DNA from: Flavobacteriaceae bacterium
Lineage (GTDB): Bacteria; Bacteroidota; Bacteroidia; Flavobacteriales; Flavobacteriaceae
Direction of reading: 5' to 3'
DNA: 64,000 nt
Assembly: GCA_024743095.1 (NCBI GenBank)
Contig: JANSXF010000010.1
Span: 18,909 to 82,908 of the forward strand
Shown piece after piece: positions 34,486-42,200 of this stretch (within the stretch, counting starts at the first letter, position 1; each line of letters opens with the position of its first letter). The position numbers were made by a program, and so were the translations under genes. The notes beneath the pieces were generated by a model. The model did not search any database. It worked only from the letters and a program-made list of their open reading frames with translations, and was not told where the DNA came from.

Positions 34486-35634
34486 ATGCGTAAAACAAAA
34501 GTCATCTACATTCCATTTTTGATTTTGTTCTCAATTAAAGCCGGTGCACAAACATCGGCTTTGTCCCTGGCTGATAGTTTGTATGCTTTGGGGAACTATG
34601 CTTCAGCTATCAATGCATATGCAAAGATTGGGGACGAAAAATCAAATCTACAAATAGCGAGAGCTTACAATGCCATAGGCAATTTCGATAAGGCCATTTC
34701 GCAGTATACCGCTATTGTGAAAAAGGACCCGGGTTCGGAACTTGCACGATTTGAACTGGGCAAGCTGTTGTTGAAAACAAAGGATTTCGGTTCCGCGCTG
34801 AAGATGTTCAATGTTTTGACAACATCCAATAACCAAAACCCTGAGTATTTTTATTATTTGGGAAGAAACTATGAATCCTTGGATAAAGCTGATAGAGCCA
34901 ACAGGGCATTCAAGGCTGCCGTGGAAATGGACAGTACCCATTTACGGAGTTTATACGCATTGGGCAAATATTATGTAGGGCAAGAAATAAAGGATTCTGC
35001 CTTGGTCTATATTGATAAGGGGCTTCGTTTTTACGAGAAAGATGTGGCCATGATCAATTTAAAGGCATTGGCCTTTTTTAATAATGGACAGTTTCAATTA
35101 GCTATTCCCCATTTTGAACGGTTATTGGAATTGGGGGAGGAAAAGCCTTTTGTTTATGAAAAATTGGCCTTTTGTTATTTCCGAAACTGGGAACCCGAAA
35201 AGGCATTGGAGACCTATCACAAATTAAGCGGTTTTCCAGATAAAGTTGCAGCAGCGTACATTGGTTTGGGAGATGTATTTTTTGAAGAACAGCAATTGGA
35301 CAGTGCCCAATACTATATCGAAAGATCTATAGAGGAACGAATGTCCTCATTCCCTCAGGAATATGCAAGCCTTGGTCGAATCGCTAGATTGCAGGGACAG
35401 ACCAAAAAATCCATGGATCACTATGTAAAGGCTTGGGAAGAGAACAAGGACAATTATTACAACTATTACCAAATCTGTATTTTGGCTGATGAATACTACA
35501 AAGACCCTAAAACTCGATTAAATTATTATGAAAAGCTGCTCGAGATGTACCCTGATTTGGTTCCTTGGCTCAAGGAACGGGTACAAAACCGCATTTCCGA
35601 AATAAAGGAGGAAATCCATTTTGCCAGCAACTGA
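34486..35634 (+). CDS. Secreted tetratricopeptide-repeat protein
   Basis: 382 aa. The signal peptide MRKTKVIYIPFLILFSIKAGAQ uses ATG 34486; TTG 34483 is an alternative. About nine TPR units follow, for example YASAINAYAKIGD, FDKAISQYTAIVKKDPGSELARFELG, KADRANRAFKAAVEMDSTHLRSLYALG, and WEPEKALETYHKLSG. No enzyme domain, so it should be a periplasmic scaffold. It follows the M56 gene by 27 bases and is probably in its operon. Confidence 0.85.
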   Translation: MRKTKVIYIPFLILFSIKAGAQTSALSLADSLYALGNYASAINAYAKIGDEKSNLQIARAYNAIGNFDKAISQYTAIVKKDPGSELARFELGKLLLKTKDFGSALKMFNVLTTSNNQNPEYFYYLGRNYESLDKADRANRAFKAAVEMDSTHLRSLYALGKYYVGQEIKDSALVYIDKGLRFYEKDVAMINLKALAFFNNGQFQLAIPHFERLLELGEEKPFVYEKLAFCYFRNWEPEKALETYHKLSGFPDKVAAAYIGLGDVFFEEQQLDSAQYYIERSIEERMSSFPQEYASLGRIARLQGQTKKSMDHYVKAWEENKDNYYNYYQICILADEYYKDPKTRLNYYEKLLEMYPDLVPWLKERVQNRISEIKEEIHFASN

Positions 35635-35678
35635 TTTCTTCAAAATGTCGTAATTTCAGCCAAATTCTAGGGGCTGTC

Positions 35679-36158
35679 ATGCAGAAGTTTGTTTTGTTAA
35701 TCATTTTTATGGGGTTGTTCGTGTCCTGCGAACTGTTCGAGTCCAAGGAGGATAAGACCCGAAAATTGGTGAACGAGGAACTTATGGCCATCGATTGGAA
35801 CGATGTGGACCAATATCCACTTTTCGATGATTGCGACGAAACGGCTCCCAAAGATGCGCAACAGGAGTGCTTCCAGAACGTAATCACCGAATATTTTTCC
35901 GAAGCTTTGGCCGGACTTAAGTTTCAGGTTCGCAACGATATGAACGACACGGTGTACATTGATTTTTTGATTGATGAGCACGGTTTTATTTCGGTGTTGA
36001 ACGTGGAGGAAAAAACATCCGTACTAAACGAAATATCGGATTTCAATACCAAAATCTCCGAACGTTTGAACGACCTGACCACCGTAGCTCCTGCATTGAA
36101 AAGAGGAAATCCCGTAAGTCTACGTTTTAGGCTTCCGCTGGTATTAAACACCAACTAA
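35679..36158 (+). CDS. Lipoprotein related to the M56 TonB-C-like repeat
   Basis: 159 aa. Lipobox LFVSC with Cys17, so outer or inner membrane anchored. The mature part has DQYPLFDDC, then QQECFQNVITEYFSEAL, and ends PVSLRFRLPLVLNT; these repeat the pattern of the M56 protein's domains (PxFPGC, ACFQEKIQAHI, FSIPITFRL). ATG 35679 is chosen over the longer frame from 35565, which lies inside the TPR gene and lacks a signal. Function unknown; kinship with the sensor suggests the same partner. Confidence 0.7.
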   Translation: MQKFVLLIIFMGLFVSCELFESKEDKTRKLVNEELMAIDWNDVDQYPLFDDCDETAPKDAQQECFQNVITEYFSEALAGLKFQVRNDMNDTVYIDFLIDEHGFISVLNVEEKTSVLNEISDFNTKISERLNDLTTVAPALKRGNPVSLRFRLPLVLNTN

Positions 36159-36159
36159 T

Positions 36160-36711
36160 TTGGCTACAGAAAAAATTATATTGGGAATAGATCCGGGAAC
36201 CACGATTATGGGTTTCGGTATCATCAAAGTCATCAACAAACAGATGCACTTTGTACAGATGAACGAGTTGATGCTCAAAAAGTACGATGACCCCTATACC
36301 AAGCTCAAACTTATATTCGAACGCACGTTGGAGCTTATTGACACCTATTACCCCGATGAAATTGCCATTGAAGCCCCCTTTTACGGTAAAAACGTACAGT
36401 CCATGCTCAAATTGGGGCGTGCCCAAGGAGTGGCAATGGCGGCAGGATTATCCAGGGAGATACCGATTACCGAGTACATGCCCAAAAAGATAAAAATGGC
36501 CATCACAGGAAATGGAAATGCCAGCAAGGAACAAGTGGCACGTATGCTTCAAAGTGTCTTAAAACTGAAAAGTTTGCCCAAAAACCTTGACAGTACCGAT
36601 GGTCTTGCGGCTGCGGTTTGCCATTTCTACAACGAGGGCAGGGTAGAGGTCGGTAAGGGTTATACGGGTTGGGAAGCATTTATTAAACAAAATCCGGACA
36701 AACTTCGTTAA
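36160..36711 (+). CDS. ruvC: Holliday junction resolvase RuvC
   Basis: 183-aa endonuclease that cuts Holliday junctions with RuvAB. ILGIDPGTTIMGFG holds the first catalytic Asp (11), IAIEAPFYGKNVQSMLKLGRAQG the Glu block, and DSTDGLAAAVCH the last Asp pair. The start is TTG at 36160, directly after the upstream stop; no ATG lies nearby in frame. hemW begins three bases on. Part of a plus-strand operon. Confidence 0.94.
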   Translation: MATEKIILGIDPGTTIMGFGIIKVINKQMHFVQMNELMLKKYDDPYTKLKLIFERTLELIDTYYPDEIAIEAPFYGKNVQSMLKLGRAQGVAMAAGLSREIPITEYMPKKIKMAITGNGNASKEQVARMLQSVLKLKSLPKNLDSTDGLAAAVCHFYNEGRVEVGKGYTGWEAFIKQNPDKLR

Positions 36712-36714
36712 GGT

Positions 36715-37845
36715 ATGGCCGGCGTCTATATCCATGTGCCATTTTGCAAGCAAGCTTGCCACTATTGTGATTTCCACTTTTCTACGCAATTGGGTAAAAG
36801 TGAAGTCATGGTCACTGCCATTGCCAAAGAATTGGTTTTGCGTAAATCAGAGGTAGATGATGTTATCGAGACCATTTATTTTGGTGGGGGAACGCCATCG
36901 GTTTTATCCAATGATGAAATTGAACACTTGATTCAGACAGTTTACGACAATTACAAGATAATTGATGATCCAGAAATAACTTTGGAGGCCAACCCGGATG
37001 ACTTGTCCAGCGAGCGGATCAACCAACTATCTAAAAGTGACATAAACCGTCTCAGCGTCGGTATCCAATCTTTTTTTGATGAAGATTTGACACTGATGAA
37101 CCGCGCCCACAATGCAAGAGAAGCTGAAAAATGCATCAAAGAAGCCATCCAGTATTTTGATAACATTACCATCGATTTGATTTATGGCATCCCAGGCATG
37201 GGCAATGACCGTTGGAAGGCCAATGTCCAAAAGGCATTGGATTTTGGCCTGCCCCATATTTCCAGCTATGCACTAACGGTCGAACCCCGAACCGCCCTAA
37301 AAACATTTATAGAAAAAGGTGTTGTTCCCGATGTGGACGATGAGCAGGCTCAAGAACAGTTTCATATTCTGGTGGATATGTTGGAAGCTGAAGGATTTGT
37401 CAATTATGAAATTTCCAACTTTGGCAAGCCTGATTATTTCTCCAGAAACAACACTGCCTATTGGTTGGGCAAAACTTATTTGGGCGTTGGGCCATCGGCT
37501 CATTCTTTTGATGGAACACATCGCAGCTGGAACATACGGAACAACCCGACCTACATCAAAAAAATCGAAGAGGACAAATTGCCCATGGAAATTGAGACAC
37601 TTTCCATGACAGATAGGTACAACGAATATGTAATGACGGGCCTACGGACCATTTGGGGCGTGGATTTGGCTAGAATAGAAAGTGAATTTGGAGAAAATTA
37701 TCTGAGGTACATCAATCAACAATCGTCCAAATTTCTGGAACAGGAACTACTGCTAATCAAAGATGGAAAATTGCTAACGACCAAAAAAGGCAAGTTTTTG
37801 GCGGATGGAATTGCATCGGACCTTTTTATGCTTAACATAAAGTAG
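36715..37845 (+). CDS. hemW: Radical SAM heme chaperone HemW
   Basis: 376 aa. Radical SAM cluster motif CxxxCxxC with Cys11, Cys15 and Cys18 (PFCKQACHYCDFHF), then IYFGGGTPSVLS, EITLEANPDDL, LSVGIQSFFDEDL and DLIYGIPGM. The C-terminal HemN-like domain includes YEISNFGKPDYFSRNN. Older annotations call it coproporphyrinogen III oxidase, but the short N-terminus without the HemN extension fits HemW, which delivers heme to respiratory enzymes. Tightly linked to ruvC. Confidence 0.92.
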   Translation: MAGVYIHVPFCKQACHYCDFHFSTQLGKSEVMVTAIAKELVLRKSEVDDVIETIYFGGGTPSVLSNDEIEHLIQTVYDNYKIIDDPEITLEANPDDLSSERINQLSKSDINRLSVGIQSFFDEDLTLMNRAHNAREAEKCIKEAIQYFDNITIDLIYGIPGMGNDRWKANVQKALDFGLPHISSYALTVEPRTALKTFIEKGVVPDVDDEQAQEQFHILVDMLEAEGFVNYEISNFGKPDYFSRNNTAYWLGKTYLGVGPSAHSFDGTHRSWNIRNNPTYIKKIEEDKLPMEIETLSMTDRYNEYVMTGLRTIWGVDLARIESEFGENYLRYINQQSSKFLEQELLLIKDGKLLTTKKGKFLADGIASDLFMLNIK

Positions 37846-37930
37846 TAAATTGTCGGTCCTGCATACGAGCAGGAAGAAATAAAGTAGAATTAATTCCCGG
37901 AACATAAGGAAAGTTTAAAAGAAACCTAAT

Positions 37931-38683
37931 TTGATTGCCACCATAAAACACAATTCCCGAAACTATAAAATAGACCTGGCCAAACCGCTTGATATCTCCA
38001 TTCCTCTCAAAGGTGGCGACAAAAACGTAAATGCGTGGTATTTGGACCCGCCAAAAATCACACCGCACGAAGAGGATGGATTTGTGGGCAAGGTAACCGA
38101 GGGAGCATCCACCAATTTCAACGATATTTGGTTCAACCCTCATTCGCATGTAACACATACCGAATGTTTGGGACATATATCAGAAGAGTTCAATTCCATC
38201 AATAAAAGGTTAAAGAAATTCTTCTTTTTGGCGGAAGTGATCACAGTGGCACCCGAACAATTGAACGGTGATTTTATTATCTCCGAAAAGCAATTGAAAT
38301 ATGCCTTGGGAAACAAAAAACGACAAGCCGTAGTGATACGCACCCTGCCGAATTTAGGGGACAAAAAGTCCAAAAGATATTCAGATTCAAATCCACCTTA
38401 CCTCATGGAGAATGCAGCCAAGTATCTGGTGAAAAAAGGAGTGGAACACTTACTGGTCGACCTTCCATCGGTGGATAAGGAAAGGGATGGAGGGGAATTG
38501 TTGTCGCACAAAGCTTTTTGGAACATGGCTGGCAAGCCAAGGACGAAAGCGACCATTACGGAATTTATTTATGTTCCCAACCCTGTGGAGGACGGCACCT
38601 ATTTCTTAAACTTGCAAGTAGCGCCTTTTGAGAACGATGCAAGTCCTTGCAGGCCGGTACTTTTTAAAATTGAAGACAACTAA
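37931..38683 (+). CDS. Cyclase-family protein (kynurenine formamidase-like)
   Basis: 250 aa. Metal-binding signature of the family appears as NPHSHVTHTECLGHI (HxxxDxH-like, here HSHVTHTEC). Other blocks: KPLDISIPLKGGDKNVNAW, AVVIRTLPN and LLVDLPSVDKERDGGELLSHKAFWN. The start is TTG at 37931 since no ATG is in frame upstream of the conserved region. It probably hydrolyses an amide or lactone; the substrate is not known. Next gene starts directly at its stop. Confidence 0.8.
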   Translation: MIATIKHNSRNYKIDLAKPLDISIPLKGGDKNVNAWYLDPPKITPHEEDGFVGKVTEGASTNFNDIWFNPHSHVTHTECLGHISEEFNSINKRLKKFFFLAEVITVAPEQLNGDFIISEKQLKYALGNKKRQAVVIRTLPNLGDKKSKRYSDSNPPYLMENAAKYLVKKGVEHLLVDLPSVDKERDGGELLSHKAFWNMAGKPRTKATITEFIYVPNPVEDGTYFLNLQVAPFENDASPCRPVLFKIEDN

Positions 38684-39034
38684 ATGAAGACGACCCTAAA
38701 ACTGGAAGAAGCCATGATGTTTGCTTTTGGCATTTATCTGTTCAGTCTATTGGACTATGCTTGGTGGTGGTTTATAGTGTTGATTTTGACCCCCGATATC
38801 GGTATGGTAGGCTACCTTTTCGGAGATAAGGCCGGCGCCTTTTGTTATAACCTGTTCCATCATAAGGGGGTTGCCATTATATTCTATTTAACGGGCATCT
38901 ACTTTTCCATACCTTTATGCCAATTGATAGGGATAATTCTGTTTTCGCACTCTGCGTTGGACCGAATTTTTGGCTACGGATTAAAATTTGACAAGGGATT
39001 CAGGTTTACCCATTTGGGTGAAATAGGCAAGTAA
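38684..39034 (+). CDS. DUF4260 membrane protein
   Basis: 116 aa with four hydrophobic segments. MMFAFGIYLFSLLDYAWWWF opens the family block; LTPDIGMVGYLFGDKAGAFCYNLFHHKG is the central signature and SALDRIFGYGLKF the C-terminal one. Function unknown. Starts one base after the cyclase stop, so coupled. Confidence 0.85.
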   Translation: MKTTLKLEEAMMFAFGIYLFSLLDYAWWWFIVLILTPDIGMVGYLFGDKAGAFCYNLFHHKGVAIIFYLTGIYFSIPLCQLIGIILFSHSALDRIFGYGLKFDKGFRFTHLGEIGK

Positions 39035-39035
39035 C

Positions 39036-39659
39036 ATGGGAGACATTGTAGATATAGTTTTAGGGTTGATTCTGGGTGCAATATTGATGTATTGGGTCTA
39101 TTCCCTATTTAGAAAAAAGAAGGACAGGGAAATTACGGAGGAGCAGTCCACCGTAATTCTCAATAAAATCCGAAGCGTTTGCAAATTGGTATCAGTGGAA
39201 GGTGATTTTGCAGAGATATATCACTATGAGAATACCAAGGACAGCTTTATGAGCCTGTTCCGTAGTAAGAAGAAAGCATTGATAGTCATCAAGGCCAAAG
39301 CACACATCGGCTATGATCTGAACAAGCTCAACATGAAGGCCGAAAACCAGAACAAGAAGATAGTGCTGAGCCATTTTCCGGAACCGGAAGTATTGTCCAT
39401 TGAGCCCGACCTTCAGTTTTATGACATTAAAAATGGTATCTTCAACAGCTTTTCGCCCACAGATCTGACCAATCTCAACCAAGAGGCCAAGGAGCACATC
39501 AAACAAAAGATACCTGAGAGCGGACTAATGGAAACAGCAAGAATGGAAGCCTTGCAAGCCGTTTTGGTGGTGGAGAAAATAGTAGAGACCATTGGGTGGA
39601 CATTGGATTATTCCGCCCTTGAAATATCGAACAGGGAAAAACAATCTTTAGAAGAATAG
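39036..39659 (+). CDS. DUF4230 domain-containing protein
   Basis: 207 aa. An N-terminal membrane helix (about 4-24, VLGLILGAILMYWVYSLF) is followed by a soluble domain with the DUF4230 pattern (SVCKLVSVEGDFAEIYHYEN, KALIVIKAKAHIGYDLNKL, VLSHFPEPEVLSIEPDLQFYDIKNGIFN). It should face the periplasm. Function unknown. One-base gap after DUF4260. Confidence 0.85.
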   Translation: MGDIVDIVLGLILGAILMYWVYSLFRKKKDREITEEQSTVILNKIRSVCKLVSVEGDFAEIYHYENTKDSFMSLFRSKKKALIVIKAKAHIGYDLNKLNMKAENQNKKIVLSHFPEPEVLSIEPDLQFYDIKNGIFNSFSPTDLTNLNQEAKEHIKQKIPESGLMETARMEALQAVLVVEKIVETIGWTLDYSALEISNREKQSLEE

Positions 39660-39660
39660 T

Positions 39661-40065
39661 ATGAAAACAAAAATAATAACCTTGCTCTTGGTAGGCGTTT
39701 TGGCCTCCAGTTGTGAACAAACCAAAAGCGAAATGAAGACTAATTTTGACCACACTTTTACACATACCGTGTTCTTTTGGTTCAAGAATCCCGATAGCCA
39801 AGAGGCCAGGGATACCTTTGAAGCCTCGTTGACCAAGTTTTTGAACAGTTCCGAGTATGCCAAGACCAAATTCATAGGCAAACCACCAAGGGCGATCCGC
39901 GATGTGGTCGATGATTCGTTTACCTACTCCTTGATCCTATCGTTTGAATCCGCGGAAGACCAAGCAGCATATCAAGAGGAACCACCACACATGGTGTTTA
40001 TAGAAGAGTGTGAAGACCTGTGGGAAAAGGTCATTGTTTACGACTCCGAGGGAATACAACAATGA
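39661..40065 (+). CDS. Dabb-family lipoprotein
   Basis: 134 aa. Lipobox VLASSC with Cys18. The mature region is a stress-responsive alpha/beta-barrel (Dabb) domain: FDHTFTHTVFFWFKNPD, FIGKPPRAIRDVVDDSFTYSLILSFESAEDQAAYQEEPPH. Dabb domains dimerise; some are enzymes, many have no known function. The stop overlaps the next start. Confidence 0.82.
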   Translation: MKTKIITLLLVGVLASSCEQTKSEMKTNFDHTFTHTVFFWFKNPDSQEARDTFEASLTKFLNSSEYAKTKFIGKPPRAIRDVVDDSFTYSLILSFESAEDQAAYQEEPPHMVFIEECEDLWEKVIVYDSEGIQQ

Positions 40066-40421
40066 ATGTAGAGGAGCTTAGGGAACTTTGCCTGAGCAAA
40101 AAGGGAGTGGCAGAGGAATTGCCTTTTGATGCCCATACTTTGGTATTTAAGGTAATGGGGAAAATGTTTGCCCTGGTCCCTTTGGAACGGCTCCCGTCCC
40201 AATGTAATTTAAAGTGCGACCCCGAAAGAAGCGAGGAGCTCCGCGAGGAACACGATGGTGCCATTATACCGGGTTACCACATGAGTAAAAAGCATTGGAA
40301 CACATTGTTTATGGAACAACTCCCACCTGAATTGATTAATGATTTAGTTGACCATTCCTATGATTTGGTCGTATCCGGATTAACCAAAAAGCTTCAACAA
40401 GAGCTCAACAATTTAGGTTGA
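40062..40421 (+). CDS. MmcQ/YjbR-family protein
   Basis: 119 aa. MNVEELRELCLSKKGVAEELPF, VFKVMGKMFALVPLE, CDPERSEELREEHDGAIIPGYHMSKKHWNTL and HSYDLVVSGLTKK match the YjbR fold (CyaY-like DNA-binding proteins of unclear role). ATG 40062 gives the four-base overlap with the Dabb gene; the longer frame from 40020 is rejected. Confidence 0.85.
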   Translation: MNVEELRELCLSKKGVAEELPFDAHTLVFKVMGKMFALVPLERLPSQCNLKCDPERSEELREEHDGAIIPGYHMSKKHWNTLFMEQLPPELINDLVDHSYDLVVSGLTKKLQQELNNLG

Positions 40422-40427
40422 TAGTAC

Positions 40428-42200
40428 ATGGAAGATTTAAAGGGCTTTTATACCTCCCAACGAGAAAAACATCAGCAAGAACTTCAACAAGTTAAAAAAC
40501 GATTGGGCCTATTGGCTACATTGCGACTATCTGTTTTTGTGGCTATGGCATTAGGTGTCTATTTTCTTTGGGGCAACTCGTTGTTATTTGTGTTGTTGCC
40601 TGTTGGCTTCATCCTGTTTTTGTATTTGGTCACTCGGTTCAGCAACGTAAAACGGCATAAGGGATACGTGCAACGCCTTATTGAGATCAATACGACCGAA
40701 CTGGATGTTTTGGCACGTAAGTTTCACCATTTACCAGATGGCAAGGCGTTTTTAGAACCGGACCACCCATATGCACAGGACCTTGATTTGTTCGGTAGGG
40801 GATCTTTTTATCAGTACGCCAACCGTACTGTCTTGGTGCAAGGGCGAGAAGTGTTTTCAGGCCTGTTGTTGGACGGATATCCAAAGGATATGGACCGAAA
40901 GCAAGCTGCAGTTCAAGAGCTGGCCCAGTTGCCCGAATGGCGTCAACATTTTTCGGCTCTTGCGGGAGAAACACAACCAAAGATTTCTCCAGATGTGGTT
41001 TCCGATTGGATGAAAAACCACAAACCGTTTATGCCCAAGTGGGCGGCAATTGTACCTCTGATTTTTGTTGTGTTATCAATTTTATTTATCACTTTGGTAG
41101 TTATGGGGCAGGTACCCGAAAGTTTGATACTATTTTGGTACTTTTTGGGTGTAGGTATCGTAGGCCGCTATGGAAAGAGTATCATCGCTTTCACTACAAA
41201 TGTATCAGAGGCTCAAGAAACCATCCAGCAGCACCAACGGTTGATTTCTGAACTTGAAAAGCAGACTTTTTCTTCGGAATTGTTGCAAGAACTTCAGAAG
41301 AAGTTGGAGGTGAAAGGGGAGAAGATATCAAAAATATTTAAGCGTTTCTCCCAGAGTACGACGATGTTGGAACAGCAGTTCAATCTGATTGTTTTATTTT
41401 TTGCCCAGGGACTGGGTCTTTACAGCTTATATTATGCTTATAAGGTCGAATCTTGGGTCAAAAAATATGGGGATGAGGTCGAAGATTGGTTTTCTGCCAT
41501 TGCGCAGTTTGATGCATACATCAGCTTGGGTACATATGCCTTTAATCATCCCGATCATACCTATCCAACATTGGTGCAGAATGATGCTGTACTAAGTGTC
41601 AAGGAAGTGGGGCATCCTCTTGTGGATCCTCAAAAAAATATTCTGAACGATTTTGAAATAGGAAAAGGCCGCTTCTGTATTGTTACCGGGGCCAATATGG
41701 CCGGGAAAAGTACATTTTTACGTGCTATTGGCCTGCAGATAGTTATGGCGAACATGGGCCTGCCAGTAAAGGGGAAAGAGGTACATTATAATCCTGTACG
41801 TTTGTTGACCAGTATGCGTTCTTCGGATTCCTTGACGGACGAAACCTCTTATTTTTATGCCGAGCTCAAACGCTTAAAATATATCGTGGATGAGTTGGAA
41901 AAGGACGACTGCTTTGTAATCCTGGATGAAATATTAAAAGGCACCAACAGCGTGGACAAGGCCGAAGGCTCCAAAAAGTTTGTGGAACGATTGGTGAAGA
42001 ACGGCTCTACAGGAATGGTGGCCACGCACGATTTGAGCTTGTGCACCCTTGCCGATGAGCTTCCAGAGGTTGAAAATCGTTATTTTGATGCACAAATTGT
42101 GGATGGTGAACTCTTTTTTGATTATAAGTTTAAAGAGGGTGTCTGCCAAAATATGAATGCGTCCTTCCTGTTGAGGAAGATGGATATCATCAAGGATTAA
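40428..42200 (+). CDS. Membrane-anchored MutS-like ATPase
   Basis: 590 aa. The C-terminal third is a MutS ABC-type ATPase: Walker A GANMAGKST at 421-429, SDSLTDETSYFYAELKRLK, Walker B CFVILDEILKGTNSVDKAEG, then VATHDLSLC. Unlike MutS, there is no mismatch-recognition domain; instead there are two pairs of membrane helices (about 28-69 and 206-247) and a helical linker (260-345). It therefore acts at the membrane, with unknown substrate. Last gene of the plus-strand cluster. It meets tamL tail to tail with a four-base overlap. Confidence 0.85.
   Translation: MEDLKGFYTSQREKHQQELQQVKKRLGLLATLRLSVFVAMALGVYFLWGNSLLFVLLPVGFILFLYLVTRFSNVKRHKGYVQRLIEINTTELDVLARKFHHLPDGKAFLEPDHPYAQDLDLFGRGSFYQYANRTVLVQGREVFSGLLLDGYPKDMDRKQAAVQELAQLPEWRQHFSALAGETQPKISPDVVSDWMKNHKPFMPKWAAIVPLIFVVLSILFITLVVMGQVPESLILFWYFLGVGIVGRYGKSIIAFTTNVSEAQETIQQHQRLISELEKQTFSSELLQELQKKLEVKGEKISKIFKRFSQSTTMLEQQFNLIVLFFAQGLGLYSLYYAYKVESWVKKYGDEVEDWFSAIAQFDAYISLGTYAFNHPDHTYPTLVQNDAVLSVKEVGHPLVDPQKNILNDFEIGKGRFCIVTGANMAGKSTFLRAIGLQIVMANMGLPVKGKEVHYNPVRLLTSMRSSDSLTDETSYFYAELKRLKYIVDELEKDDCFVILDEILKGTNSVDKAEGSKKFVERLVKNGSTGMVATHDLSLCTLADELPEVENRYFDAQIVDGELFFDYKFKEGVCQNMNASFLLRKMDIIKD

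Noticed and set aside
35565..35678. N-terminal extension of the TonB-C-like lipoprotein
   Set aside because: It overlaps the TPR gene and would bury the lipoprotein signal that starts at 35679.
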